33,453 nucleotides of DNA from an uncultured Flavobacteriales bacterium (GTDB taxonomy: Bacteria; Bacteroidota; Bacteroidia; Flavobacteriales_D; Crocinitomicaceae). Under the pieces are notes generated by a model, which worked only from the letters and a program-made list of their open reading frames with translations, was not told the DNA's origin and ran no database searches. Shown in pieces: positions 7,572 through 14,899 of the stretch (the stretch's first letter is position 1; each line of letters begins with the position of its first letter). The translations under genes were made by a program, and so were the position numbers. The stretch lies in the NCBI GenBank assembly GCA_905182775.1, contig CAJJCU010000156.1, positions 1-33,453 of the forward strand, in the 5' to 3' direction.

Positions 7572-8924
7572 ATGGAGATCTTTATTCTAGTCATTTTTGT
7601 TCTCGGATATTTTGCAATCACAATTGAACATACCTTAAAAATAGACAAGCTTATTCCGGCTTTAGTAATGATGGCTTTGGCTTGGGCTGGAGTTGCGTTC
7701 GGTCTAGAATCATTCACGACTTGGTTTGACCCAGGAAAACACCACCTTGTAGATGGCTTCGCCAATCTTCCTTTATCCGGAAGCCATGGAGAAATGTCTA
7801 AAATGGATTGGATGGAGGAAACCTTGCTCCATCATTTTGGGAAAACTTGTGAAATCTTAATATTTCTAGTTGGTGCAATGACCATTGTTGAAATAATAGA
7901 TCATTTTAATGGTTTTCAGACTTTCAAATCAATGATTAGCACAAGGAAAAAATCAAAGCTATTATGGATTGTTTGTATCTTAGCCTTCATTCTTTCTGCG
8001 ATTATCGATAATCTTACTGCAACCATTGTTTTGATTACCATTCTAAGAAAAATAATCAAGGATAAAAATCTACGCATGTGGTTTGCCGGTATGATTATTA
8101 TCGCTGCTAACGCCGGAGGCGCATGGTCCCCAATTGGAGATGTTACAACAACGATGCTTTGGATGCAAGATAAAGTAACTGCAGGGGTTCTTATAGAATC
8201 ATTGCTGATTCCTTCCTTAGTTTGTATGATTATCCCAACGTTTATCGCTACCTACCTCCCAATATTCAAAGGTGAGATAGAAGCAGAAGAACGTTCGGAA
8301 GAAAGAAGTAAAAATAGTGCTTTCATGCTTGTATTGGGCTTACTACTGATCGTATTTGTCCCCATCTTCAAGACAATGACCCACCTACCTCCTTACATAG
8401 GGATGATGCTCTCTTTAGGAATCATGTCTATGGTCGCTGAAATTTTAACCAATAGAGATTTCTCCCTAACAAAAAAAGAAAAAGGCGAACATGACCATGG
8501 CCCTACATTTAAGGCCCTTACCAAAATTGAAATGCCTAGTATTTTATTTTTCTTAGGAATCCTAATGACAGTTGCCGCATTAGAATCTTTAGGAATGATT
8601 TATACATTTGGAAATACCGTAAATGCTCGAATGGACCAAGACTTATTTGTTTCTTTACTAGGAGTTGGGTCTGCAATTATAGACAATGTACCCCTTGTGG
8701 CTGCCTCCATGGGAATGTTCCAAGATGCTCCGGACTCACAGGTTTGGCACTTCATTGCATATGCTGCAGGTACAGGAGGATCGATGCTCATCATAGGTTC
8801 CGCTGCAGGTGTTGTCGCTATGGGTATGGAAAACATTTCATTCTTCTGGTACCTCAAGAGAATTTCCTTGTTGGCTCTTATTGGCTATTTTGCTGGTATT
8901 GGAGTCTTTTTAATTTTACAGTAA
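7572..8924 (+). CDS. nhaD: Na+/H+ antiporter, NhaD family
   Basis: A 450-residue inner-membrane protein of the ion transporter superfamily that exchanges Na+ (or Li+) for H+. Many hydrophobic segments are visible from residue 3 to the C-terminus. Family signatures include SAIIDNLTATIVLITIL (142-158), AANAGGAWSPIGDVTTTMLW (178-197), and a second inverted-half motif AIIDNVPLVAASMGMF. The paired IIDN motifs carry the Asp-Asn residues expected in the ion path. A His/Asp-containing hydrophilic loop (GEHDHGPTF) lies between the halves. It belongs to the run starting at 6338 and is followed after 28 bases by exbB. With the NQR operon further along it gives the cell two sodium-handling systems, which suits a marine organism. 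pH control is probable but not shown by the sequence. Confidence 0.93.
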   Translation: MEIFILVIFVLGYFAITIEHTLKIDKLIPALVMMALAWAGVAFGLESFTTWFDPGKHHLVDGFANLPLSGSHGEMSKMDWMEETLLHHFGKTCEILIFLVGAMTIVEIIDHFNGFQTFKSMISTRKKSKLLWIVCILAFILSAIIDNLTATIVLITILRKIIKDKNLRMWFAGMIIIAANAGGAWSPIGDVTTTMLWMQDKVTAGVLIESLLIPSLVCMIIPTFIATYLPIFKGEIEAEERSEERSKNSAFMLVLGLLLIVFVPIFKTMTHLPPYIGMMLSLGIMSMVAEILTNRDFSLTKKEKGEHDHGPTFKALTKIEMPSILFFLGILMTVAALESLGMIYTFGNTVNARMDQDLFVSLLGVGSAIIDNVPLVAASMGMFQDAPDSQVWHFIAYAAGTGGSMLIIGSAAGVVAMGMENISFFWYLKRISLLALIGYFAGIGVFLILQ

Positions 8925-8952
8925 CTAACAAACACTAATACGTTTATATATT

Positions 8953-9621
8953 ATGAATACATTTTTTTTAACCGCTGCACCCAAAGAAACGACAAAGACC
9001 TTTTGGGAAGTTTTCGTCAATACAGACGAGCTTGTTGGATTAACGATTAACGTAACGCTTCTTCTTATTTTAGGGTATGTCGTATTTATTTTCGTGAAAA
9101 AATATTTCGACTATAACAGCATACTGAAAAGCTACAGCGCGATCAATAGAAAAATTGAGGAAGAATATGACTCCATGATGTTAAGTAAGTATGATAACTC
9201 AACAAACCCTTTTAAAAAGTTGATTTCTAAATACATCTCTACACAAAAAGATGGCAACAAAAAATCCACTGCTGAATCTCAGCTGAAAAATCAAGGAGAT
9301 TTTGAAATGTCCCGTTTAGGAGAAAAACTTGGTGTTTTAGCTACTTGCTCTGGTGTAGCTCCAATGATTGGATTCCTTGGAACAACCCTTGGTATGGTTT
9401 CTGTATTTATTGGTTTAGAAGGTGCTGGAACCTTAGAAATAAAAACAATTTCAGGAGGTATACTAACAGCGATGACCACAACGGTATCAGGTTTGGTTGT
9501 CGGTATTGTTGCTTATGTTGGCTACAATCATTTGGTAATGAAATTGGAGAAGATCGCTATTGAGATGGAAAACATCTCCTTCAACTTAATGAAGCACTAC
9601 GATAAGAAAGGCGACAATTAA
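8953..9621 (+). CDS. exbB: MotA/TolQ/ExbB proton channel family protein
   Basis: A 222-residue inner-membrane protein with three predicted membrane segments: about 28-48, then after a long cytoplasmic loop, about 118-140 and 155-180. The core AGTLEIKTISGGILTAMTTT and GVAPMIGFLGTTLGMV are the conserved channel-lining helices of the ExbB/TolQ family. ExbB forms the ring that channels protons and, with ExbD, drives TonB. The next two genes are ExbD/TolR-like and TonB-like, with gaps of 11 and 6 bases, so an ExbB-ExbD-TonB set rather than Tol-Pal is favoured. No Tol-Pal partners (TolA, TolB, Pal) occur in the window. The Glu-rich cytoplasmic loop (KIEEEYD) is ordinary. Confidence 0.9.
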   Translation: MNTFFLTAAPKETTKTFWEVFVNTDELVGLTINVTLLLILGYVVFIFVKKYFDYNSILKSYSAINRKIEEEYDSMMLSKYDNSTNPFKKLISKYISTQKDGNKKSTAESQLKNQGDFEMSRLGEKLGVLATCSGVAPMIGFLGTTLGMVSVFIGLEGAGTLEIKTISGGILTAMTTTVSGLVVGIVAYVGYNHLVMKLEKIAIEMENISFNLMKHYDKKGDN

Positions 9622-9632
9622 TCCATTAGACC

Positions 9633-10043
9633 ATGAGTTTTAAACAAAGAAATAAAATAAAAATTGAGGGAGGTATGGCCAGTATGACTGACCTCGTATT
9701 CTTGCTTTTGATTTTCTTCATCATTATGAGCTTGATGGCGAATAACCAAACACCTCTTGACCTACCAAAGGCTGAACAAAATCTACCTACTGACCAAACA
9801 CCTGTAGAGCCAACAGTTCTCGTCTTAGAGAACAACACCTATATTGTAAAAACAGGAGATAAAGAAAGTGACCCTGTTGCCTATGAAGACATGGAGGGAC
9901 TAATTACTACAGCGGTTGAAGAATCTGGAAAGACAAAGGTGCGCATCGCAGGACATAAGGAAGCAAACTATGAAGCCGTATTCAAAGTACTTGGCTTGTC
10001 ACAATACAATGGATGGGATCCAGTTCTTGCCTACGATAAATAA
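9633..10043 (+). CDS. exbD: ExbD/TolR family biopolymer transport protein
   Basis: A 136-residue protein with a short cytoplasmic N-terminus, one membrane helix (about 19-37) and a periplasmic domain. The helix holds the key acidic residue in MTDLVFLLLIFFI (D20), which carries protons through the ExbB ring. The segment NQTPLDLPKAEQN just after the helix is the conserved ExbD/TolR plug-like motif. The periplasmic part ends with a fold resembling a TolR domain (NYEAVFKVLGLSQYNGWDPVLAYDK). The start MSFKQRNKIKIEGG is in the expected place. It is read from the same transcript as exbB (11-base gap) and is followed six bases later by a TonB-like gene. Confidence 0.9.
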   Translation: MSFKQRNKIKIEGGMASMTDLVFLLLIFFIIMSLMANNQTPLDLPKAEQNLPTDQTPVEPTVLVLENNTYIVKTGDKESDPVAYEDMEGLITTAVEESGKTKVRIAGHKEANYEAVFKVLGLSQYNGWDPVLAYDK

Positions 10044-10049
10044 ACAAAA

Positions 10050-10700
10050 TTGAAGAAAGAAAAGAAAGACGAACACAAAAAGAAATCATTGATCTTCACG
10101 CTAAGCTTTATGCTTATCGTATTGGTTTGCTTGTCTTTTATTCAATTTCGAATTCCTCATGAGGTCAAATCCTTAGTCAGTGTAGCTCCTCCCCTTCCTC
10201 AAGAAATCAAAAACTTTGTAGCTGAGTCACACAAAGCCCAAAGTAAAAAACCATCAAGATCTAAAAAACCGTCTCAAAGTAAAAACCCAAGTAACAATTC
10301 GAGTGATGTCTTAACCGACAACAACCCTGATGAAGCCGTCTCTAATCCCTTTGGAGGGAGCGGTGGTAGCCAAGAGTTTGGCGGAGGAATTAATGACGAC
10401 GGTGATGGCGGTGGTGGTAACGGAGGAGATGGCGGTGGCGGATTTGGTGAGTTAGTCAGAACAAATGCTCCTGTACCGGACCAACCCAATACAGATTACA
10501 GCGGGCAGGTAACTGTCTTACTTACTGTAAATGACAAGGGAGTAGTAATTTCGGCCAAGTCAACAAATGGAACCACACATCCCGATCAAAATGTCATCAA
10601 ACTTGTTGTTGATCACGTAAAAAAGAATGTAAAATTCAAAGCGCAAGCTGGCGCTCCGATCCGAACCGCATATTACACTGTTCGAATTGACGCAGGATAA
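10050..10700 (+). CDS. TonB-like energy transducer with a Gly-rich linker (TTG start)
   Basis: A 216-residue protein: a Lys-rich cytoplasmic N-tail (1-13), one membrane anchor (14-31), PPLPQEI, a short repeat of PS-x-SKKPSQSKNPS (about 68-81), a Gly/Asp-rich stretch (102-133), and a C-terminal domain (about 145-216) with VTVLLTVNDKGVVISAKS and a final YYTVRIDAG. The tail resembles the TonB C-terminal fold that touches the Ton box of outer-membrane receptors. Position after exbB and exbD makes TonB function likely. Instead of a long Pro-rich spacer it uses Gly. No in-frame ATG precedes the anchor, so TTG at 10050 is the only plausible start. The gene's end overlaps the folC start by 14 bases. 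Confidence 0.75.
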   Translation: MKKEKKDEHKKKSLIFTLSFMLIVLVCLSFIQFRIPHEVKSLVSVAPPLPQEIKNFVAESHKAQSKKPSRSKKPSQSKNPSNNSSDVLTDNNPDEAVSNPFGGSGGSQEFGGGINDDGDGGGGNGGDGGGGFGELVRTNAPVPDQPNTDYSGQVTVLLTVNDKGVVISAKSTNGTTHPDQNVIKLVVDHVKKNVKFKAQAGAPIRTAYYTVRIDAG

Positions 10701-11904
10701 TTACAACTCAAAAATAGACTGGCTATTTCATCAATTCCCTGCCTTTCAAAAGCAAGGGGGCAAGGCCTACAAACCTGGGTTATCACATACCATATCACTT
10801 CTTGAGGTATTTAAACTAGATATCACTAAAATTAAGGCGGTTCATATAGCAGGGACAAACGGCAAAGGCAGTACCTGTAGTTTTTTAGCTTCTTTACTCA
10901 CAGAATCAAATCAAAAAGTGGGTCTATTCACATCACCACATATATTTGACTTTAGAGAGCGCATTCGCGTAAATGGAGCAATGATTTCAAAAACAGAGTT
11001 AACCCAATTTATTGAAGAAATTCAAGATTTAGAGTTAGCGTTTAAGCCTTCCTTTTTTGAAATTACTTTTATACTTGCTGTCAAACATTTCATAGCTCAG
11101 GAATGTGATATTTGTGTATTTGAAACAGGAATGGGCGGGCGCTTAGATGCAACAAATGTTCTTTCCCCAATCGCAACAGCGATTACAAACATTAGTCTAG
11201 ACCATACTGAATTCCTTGGAGACACCCTCGAGACTATAGCGGAAGAAAAAGGAGGAATCATCAAGAATAATACACCATTGTTCCTTGGAAAAAAAGAAGC
11301 ACACAGCTACTCGATTTTCGAAGAAATAGCGCACAGTAAAAACAGTACTATTTTTATAAACGAGCCGCGCCATACTTTTGAGGGCTTGCCCGAATATCAA
11401 AGGGAGAACTTCAATCTCGCTATTCAAATAGTGGGCTACATAAAGCAAACTGAAATAAGGAGCGAACTGATTTCAAAGGCCCTAAATCAACTGGAGAAAA
11501 ACACGGGCTATGGTAAAAGAATGGAGCTTTTAGAGCGCGCACCGGATATGTATCTCGATGTCGCACACAATGACAAGGGAATTCAAGCCTCAATAGAATT
11601 TGCCAAAAAGAAAACAAAAGGAAGGCTCCATGTCATTCTAGGAAGTGCACAGGATAAAATATATGAAGACCTTACAATAGAACAACTTTTAAGTACCGAA
11701 ATCTCTTTTTGTATATTTTCCAATAAGCGCTCAAAAACAAAAATGGATTGGATGGAATTCAACACCCAATTCAAAAAAGAAATAACCATTTATCCAACGA
11801 TTCAAGATGCAATTCTTGGTGTAAAGCGTAAACTAAAGGAAGAAGACACGCTTCTGATTACAGGTAGTTTCTTTCTAATTTCCGATTATATTCCTCCCTT
11901 TTGA
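10687..11904 (+). CDS. folC: Bifunctional folylpolyglutamate synthase / dihydrofolate synthase
   Basis: A 405-residue Mur-ligase-type enzyme that adds glutamate to dihydropteroate or tetrahydrofolate with ATP. The N-terminal sequence NSKIDWLFHQFPAFQKQG and KPGLSHTISLLEVF are the family opening. The P-loop is AGTNGKGSTCSFLASLL (55-71). GMGGRLDATNVL and ITNISLDHTEFLG follow as substrate and magnesium motifs. A C-terminal domain with LYLDVAHN-like DMYLDVAHNDKGIQ and HVILGSAQDK completes it. The only start compatible with this N-terminus is TTG at 10687, which overlaps the upstream gene by 14 bases in a different frame and implies translational coupling. The length fits FolC. This exbB-exbD-tonB-folC order is one I associate with Bacteroidetes in general. 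Confidence 0.93.
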   Translation: MTQDNYNSKIDWLFHQFPAFQKQGGKAYKPGLSHTISLLEVFKLDITKIKAVHIAGTNGKGSTCSFLASLLTESNQKVGLFTSPHIFDFRERIRVNGAMISKTELTQFIEEIQDLELAFKPSFFEITFILAVKHFIAQECDICVFETGMGGRLDATNVLSPIATAITNISLDHTEFLGDTLETIAEEKGGIIKNNTPLFLGKKEAHSYSIFEEIAHSKNSTIFINEPRHTFEGLPEYQRENFNLAIQIVGYIKQTEIRSELISKALNQLEKNTGYGKRMELLERAPDMYLDVAHNDKGIQASIEFAKKKTKGRLHVILGSAQDKIYEDLTIEQLLSTEISFCIFSNKRSKTKMDWMEFNTQFKKEITIYPTIQDAILGVKRKLKEEDTLLITGSFFLISDYIPPF

Positions 11905-11916
11905 CGATGGATTCGT

Positions 11917-11945
11917 TTGTAAATCCCAAAATACCTTTATCTTTG
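11917..11945 (+). promoter_or_regulatory. Bacteroidetes-type promoter of pyrR (TTG - 18 bp - TAtcTTTG)
   Basis: TTG at 11917-11919 is followed after 18 bases by TATCTTTG at 11938-11945, a full match to the Bacteroidetes -33/-7 pattern. Only five bases separate it from the pyrR ATG at 11951. Transcription starting 5-7 bases past the -7 element would begin at or next to the start codon, so the mRNA would be leaderless. Confidence 0.65.
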
Positions 11946-11950
11946 CTCCA

Positions 11951-12499
11951 ATGGAAAAGCAGGTCATCCTTAATGAGAAGCACCTTGAACTGACTCTAAA
12001 AAGACTTTGCCATGAGCTCATTGAAACCCATAACGACTTTAGTGAAACTGTAATTATAGGACTCCAGCCTAGAGGGATCCATGTTGTTGAGCGGCTTAAA
12101 GTACAGCTCGAAAATATCCTGAATAAAGAAATAACTTGCGGAAGTCTTGATATTACTTTTTATAGAGATGATTTCCGCAGAAGAGAAACACCGCTTATTC
12201 CAAGCGTGACCAATATAGATTTTAGTATTGAGAACAAAAATATTATTCTTGTAGATGATGTATTATTTACGGGACGAACAATTCGATCCGGACTCGATGC
12301 ACTATTATCGTTTGGTAGGCCTAAAGGAGTAGAACTGTTGGTCTTGATTGACCGCCGATTTAGAAGGGACCTCCCCATTGAAGCCAACTATGTTGGGAAA
12401 GCAGTGGACACCCTACTTTCAGAACGAGTAACGGTCGAATGGGCAGAAATTGAAGGACAAGATAAAATAGTATTGTACAGTAAAGAAAATGATGAATAA
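11951..12499 (+). CDS. pyrR: PyrR: pyrimidine operon regulator / uracil phosphoribosyltransferase
   Basis: A 182-residue phosphoribosyltransferase-fold protein. The PRPP loop is clear in NIILVDDVLFTGRTIRSGL (97-115), with the two acidic residues of VDDV. IIGLQPRGIHVVERL (36-50) and SLDITFYRDDF (65-75) are typical of PyrR. In Gram-positive bacteria PyrR binds pyr mRNA to cause attenuation and also has weak uracil phosphoribosyltransferase activity; whether it regulates RNA here is unproven. No pyr attenuator hairpin is visible upstream, and the leader seems absent. Its 3' end overlaps pyrB by 11 bases, so the pair is coupled. Confidence 0.93.
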   Translation: MEKQVILNEKHLELTLKRLCHELIETHNDFSETVIIGLQPRGIHVVERLKVQLENILNKEITCGSLDITFYRDDFRRRETPLIPSVTNIDFSIENKNIILVDDVLFTGRTIRSGLDALLSFGRPKGVELLVLIDRRFRRDLPIEANYVGKAVDTLLSERVTVEWAEIEGQDKIVLYSKENDE

Positions 12500-13421
12500 T
12501 TTAAGTGTTGCGCATCTCATTGGAATTAAGGACCTATCCCCAGAGGATATCCAATTAATTTTCAAAACAGCCGATAGTTTTAAGGAAGTAATCAATCGCC
12601 CAATTAAAAAAGTCCCATCACTCAGAGACATAACCATAGCGAACTTGTTTTTTGAAAATTCAACAAGAACCAAGCTATCTTTTGAGCTTGCGGAAAAAAG
12701 ACTTTCTGCAGATATTGTAAACTTCAGTGCATCTGGAAGCTCCGTAAAAAAGGGAGAAACATTAGTGGATACCGTGAATAACATCTTGTCAATGAAAGTT
12801 GACCTCGTGGTCATGCGCCACCCGAATCCAGGAGCAGCAGCATTTTTATCGAAAAAGATTGGAGCTAAAGTCATCAACGCCGGAGATGGGACACATGAAC
12901 ACCCAACACAAGCTTTACTTGATGCTTATTCAATCCGAGAAAGATTAGGTAGCGTTAAAGGTAAAAAAGTAGTTATTGTCGGAGATATCCTACACTCTAG
13001 AGTTGCACTATCGAACATCTATTGCCTACAAAAGCTTGGCGCTGAAGTAATGGTATGTGGCCCGCTAAACCTAATCCCAAAAGGAATGGAAGCATTAGGT
13101 GTCAAGGTTTCTACCAACCTAAAAGAAGCACTAGAATGGTGTGATGTCGCCAATATGCTTAGAATACAGCTCGAACGTCAGGATGAAAAATTCTTCCCAT
13201 CACTGAGAGAATACGCCATGCTATTCGGCCTAAACAAGGAGCTTTTAGACTCTTTGTCTAAGAAAATAATTGTGATGCACCCTGGACCAATTAACAGGGG
13301 TGTTGAAATCACGTCAGATGTTGCAGATAGCGACCAAAGTATCATCTTACAGCAAGTTGAAAATGGTGTTGCGATCAGAATGGCAGTAATTTATTTGCTC
13401 GCCGCTCAAATTGAACGCTAA
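12489..13421 (+). CDS. pyrB: Aspartate carbamoyltransferase catalytic subunit
   Basis: A 310-residue transcarbamylase that joins carbamoyl phosphate and aspartate, the first dedicated step of UMP synthesis. The carbamoyl-phosphate loop is FFENSTRTKLSFE (54-66). GSSVKKGETLVDT carries the swinging-loop Lys, and HEHPTQALLDAYSIRE and MHPGPINRGVEI (the aspartate-side loop) are plain. Length matches the catalytic chain. It overlaps pyrR by 11 bases; two ATG codons in tandem (12489 and 12492) are possible starts. No regulatory subunit (pyrI) is next to it, so the enzyme is probably unregulated by CTP binding or works as a trimer. The downstream STAS gene begins 20 bases after the stop. Confidence 0.95.
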   Translation: MMNNLSVAHLIGIKDLSPEDIQLIFKTADSFKEVINRPIKKVPSLRDITIANLFFENSTRTKLSFELAEKRLSADIVNFSASGSSVKKGETLVDTVNNILSMKVDLVVMRHPNPGAAAFLSKKIGAKVINAGDGTHEHPTQALLDAYSIRERLGSVKGKKVVIVGDILHSRVALSNIYCLQKLGAEVMVCGPLNLIPKGMEALGVKVSTNLKEALEWCDVANMLRIQLERQDEKFFPSLREYAMLFGLNKELLDSLSKKIIVMHPGPINRGVEITSDVADSDQSIILQQVENGVAIRMAVIYLLAAQIER

Positions 13422-13427
13422 TTTTTA

Positions 13428-13435
13428 TATTTTTG
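13428..13435 (+). promoter_or_regulatory. Candidate -7 element (TATTTTTG) for the STAS gene
   Basis: An exact TAnnTTTG match six bases before the ATG at 13442, inside the 20-base gap after pyrB. A TTG at 13411-13413 is 14 bases away, closer than usual. If used, it would exclude the upstream ATG at 13436 and give a near leaderless mRNA for the STAS-rnz pair. Confidence 0.35.
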
Positions 13436-13441
13436 ATGATC

Positions 13442-13783
13442 ATGAAAAACTTTTCATCGGAACACAAAGGAAATATCGCGGTAGTATACGCCCACGTAGA
13501 AAAACTAGACTCAAGCAATGCTCCTGAGTTAAAAGGCATGTTTCTACATCTCAATAAAGGATCAAACAATCTCATTGTACTGGATATGAGCCAAACAAAA
13601 TACTGTGACTCTTCAGGATTGAGTGCCATCCTTATAGCGAATAGACTTTGTAAAGATACGAGTGGATCTTTTCACCTCGCGGGATTACAACCAAACGTTC
13701 TAAAGCTTATCCAAATTGCGCAGCTTGACCAAGTTCTTAATTTGTGTGAAAATTTAGACAGCGCACTTGTTAAATTGAAATAG
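13442..13783 (+). CDS. STAS-domain protein (anti-sigma factor antagonist-like)
   Basis: A 113-residue single-domain STAS protein. The conserved loop YCDSSGLSAILIANRLC (residues 56-72 here) contains the Ser that is phosphorylated in SpoIIAA-like antagonists. The fold is complete from the N-terminal strand (IAVVYAHVEKLDSSNAPEL) to the last helix. Starts are ambiguous: TTG 13433, ATG 13436 and ATG 13442 are all in frame. I chose 13442 because MKNFSSEHKG aligns best with the domain start and because a -7 element overlaps the earlier codons. The next gene, rnz, begins on the last base of its stop codon. No anti-sigma kinase or phosphatase is in the window, so the partner is unknown. Confidence in the domain is high and in the role low. 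Confidence 0.82.
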   Translation: MKNFSSEHKGNIAVVYAHVEKLDSSNAPELKGMFLHLNKGSNNLIVLDMSQTKYCDSSGLSAILIANRLCKDTSGSFHLAGLQPNVLKLIQIAQLDQVLNLCENLDSALVKLK

Positions 13784-14715
13784 TGAATTTCTCTGTTACC
13801 ATTCTTGGAAGTGGTGCTGCTTTACCTACTAAAAACAGAATGCCTACCTCGCAATATATAAATTGCAATAACCGACATTTTCTGATTGATTGCGCAGAAG
13901 GAACCCAGCTGCAGCTCCGGAAGTATAAAATTAATTTTCAGAAAATTAGCCACATTTTCATTTCTCATCTCCATGGAGATCATTATTTTGGATTGGTCGG
14001 TCTCTTGAGTACCATGAACCTTCTTGGACGTGAAAAAGAACTTTTTATCCATGGACCGAAAGAGCTTCAAGAGCTCATTTTACCTATGCTCCACTTTGGA
14101 GGCGCTCGCTTAGCTTTTAAGCTAAACTTCACCGACTTGAACAACACAGATAAAACCAAAATCTATGAGGACAGTGTTCTTGAGGTACATAGCTTTCCTT
14201 TAGTTCACAAAATCCCTACTTGTGGTTTTATCATTAAAGAAAAAAAGAAAGCCTTAAAAATAAACCCCGCGAAAATCAAAGAGAAGAACTTAAAAATTAT
14301 GCATTTTAAGGCCCTGCAAAACGGACAAGATATAAAACTAGAAAACGGAGAAGAAATTAGCTTTAAAGACGTTACATTTCCCCCAACAGAAGTGCTGAGC
14401 TATGCCTATTGCTCTGACACTAAGAAAAACCTAAAAGTTGTCGAATTCATTAAAGAAGCAACAGTTTTGTATCACGAGGCAACATTCCTGATCAAGGATC
14501 AAAATAGAGCCAACAGTACGTATCATTCATCAACTAAGGACGCTGCCATTATTGCCTCAAAAGCAAATGTGAAAAAACTTATTGTAGGGCACCTATCCTC
14601 TAGATACAAGACAAATGATGCGCATACGCTGGAACTTAAAGAACTATTTTCAAATAGCAAAGTTGCAGAAGATGGTCTTTGTATCGATTTGGCTAAAGAA
14701 CAATCAATGCCCTAA
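13783..14715 (+). CDS. rnz: Ribonuclease Z (tRNA 3' processing), GTG start
   Basis: A 310-residue metallo-beta-lactamase enzyme that cuts precursor tRNA after the discriminator base. The N-terminus shows VTILGSGAALPTKNRMPTSQ (5-24), and SHLHGDHYFGL (61-71) holds the zinc-binding HxHxDH motif. FPLVHKIPTCGFII, LYHEATFL and IVGHLSSRYK supply the remaining metal and phosphodiesterase residues. The size matches the short form (RNase Z S). It starts with GTG at 13783, whose first base is the last base of the STAS stop (TAGTG), so translation is probably coupled. The C-terminal 23 bases overlap the antisense small ORF at 14693-14899. The STAS-rnz pairing recurs in Bacteroidetes to my knowledge, but no functional link is established. 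Confidence 0.94.
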   Translation: MNFSVTILGSGAALPTKNRMPTSQYINCNNRHFLIDCAEGTQLQLRKYKINFQKISHIFISHLHGDHYFGLVGLLSTMNLLGREKELFIHGPKELQELILPMLHFGGARLAFKLNFTDLNNTDKTKIYEDSVLEVHSFPLVHKIPTCGFIIKEKKKALKINPAKIKEKNLKIMHFKALQNGQDIKLENGEEISFKDVTFPPTEVLSYAYCSDTKKNLKVVEFIKEATVLYHEATFLIKDQNRANSTYHSSTKDAAIIASKANVKKLIVGHLSSRYKTNDAHTLELKELFSNSKVAEDGLCIDLAKEQSMP

Positions 14716-14899
14716 TCGCCATCATAATTAAAAAAAATGATGCGAAAATTGTAAAAAACAATACCATCGATTCTACTTTATGTTTTGTTTCTACTACAAT
14801 TTGCTCTTTTCGATGTAGTGATGCAGTTTGAAAGGCAACTTTATTACTGATAAATAATTTCATGATAACATGATTTAATTTGATTTGCACGCGTTTCAT
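14693..14899 (-). CDS. Small predicted tail-anchored membrane protein (hypothetical)
   Basis: I do not recognise this 68-residue protein. Its first 40 residues are hydrophilic with many Lys and Glu, and residues about 44-68 form one hydrophobic segment (SMVLFFTIFASFFLIMMAIRALIVL, read in two parts around 44-53 and 54-68). That layout suits a C-terminally anchored inner-membrane protein. A second start, MKLFISNK, at codon 13 (ATG 14861-14863) gives 56 residues. The minus strand upstream has CACTTTTG, one mismatch from the -7 consensus, at 14920-14927. Its 3' end overlaps rnz by 23 bases. The hydrophobic run is strong, but an AT-rich gap can yield such runs by chance, so reality is uncertain. 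Confidence 0.5.
   Translation of the reverse strand: MKRVQIKLNHVIMKLFISNKVAFQTASLHRKEQIVVETKHKVESMVLFFTIFASFFLIMMAIRALIVL

Noticed and set aside
10274-10489. A Pro/Ser-rich 71-codon minus-strand frame
   Set aside because: It is simply the complement of the Gly-rich spacer of the TonB-like gene.
12419-12877. A 152-codon minus-strand open frame over pyrR-pyrB
   Set aside because: It is antisense to two strongly conserved enzymes and has no recognisable domain.
14720-14742. CATCAT ... ATGATG inverted repeat just after rnz as a terminator
   Set aside because: The arms are six bases with an 11-base A-rich loop, so the stem is weak, and it overlaps the small antisense ORF.
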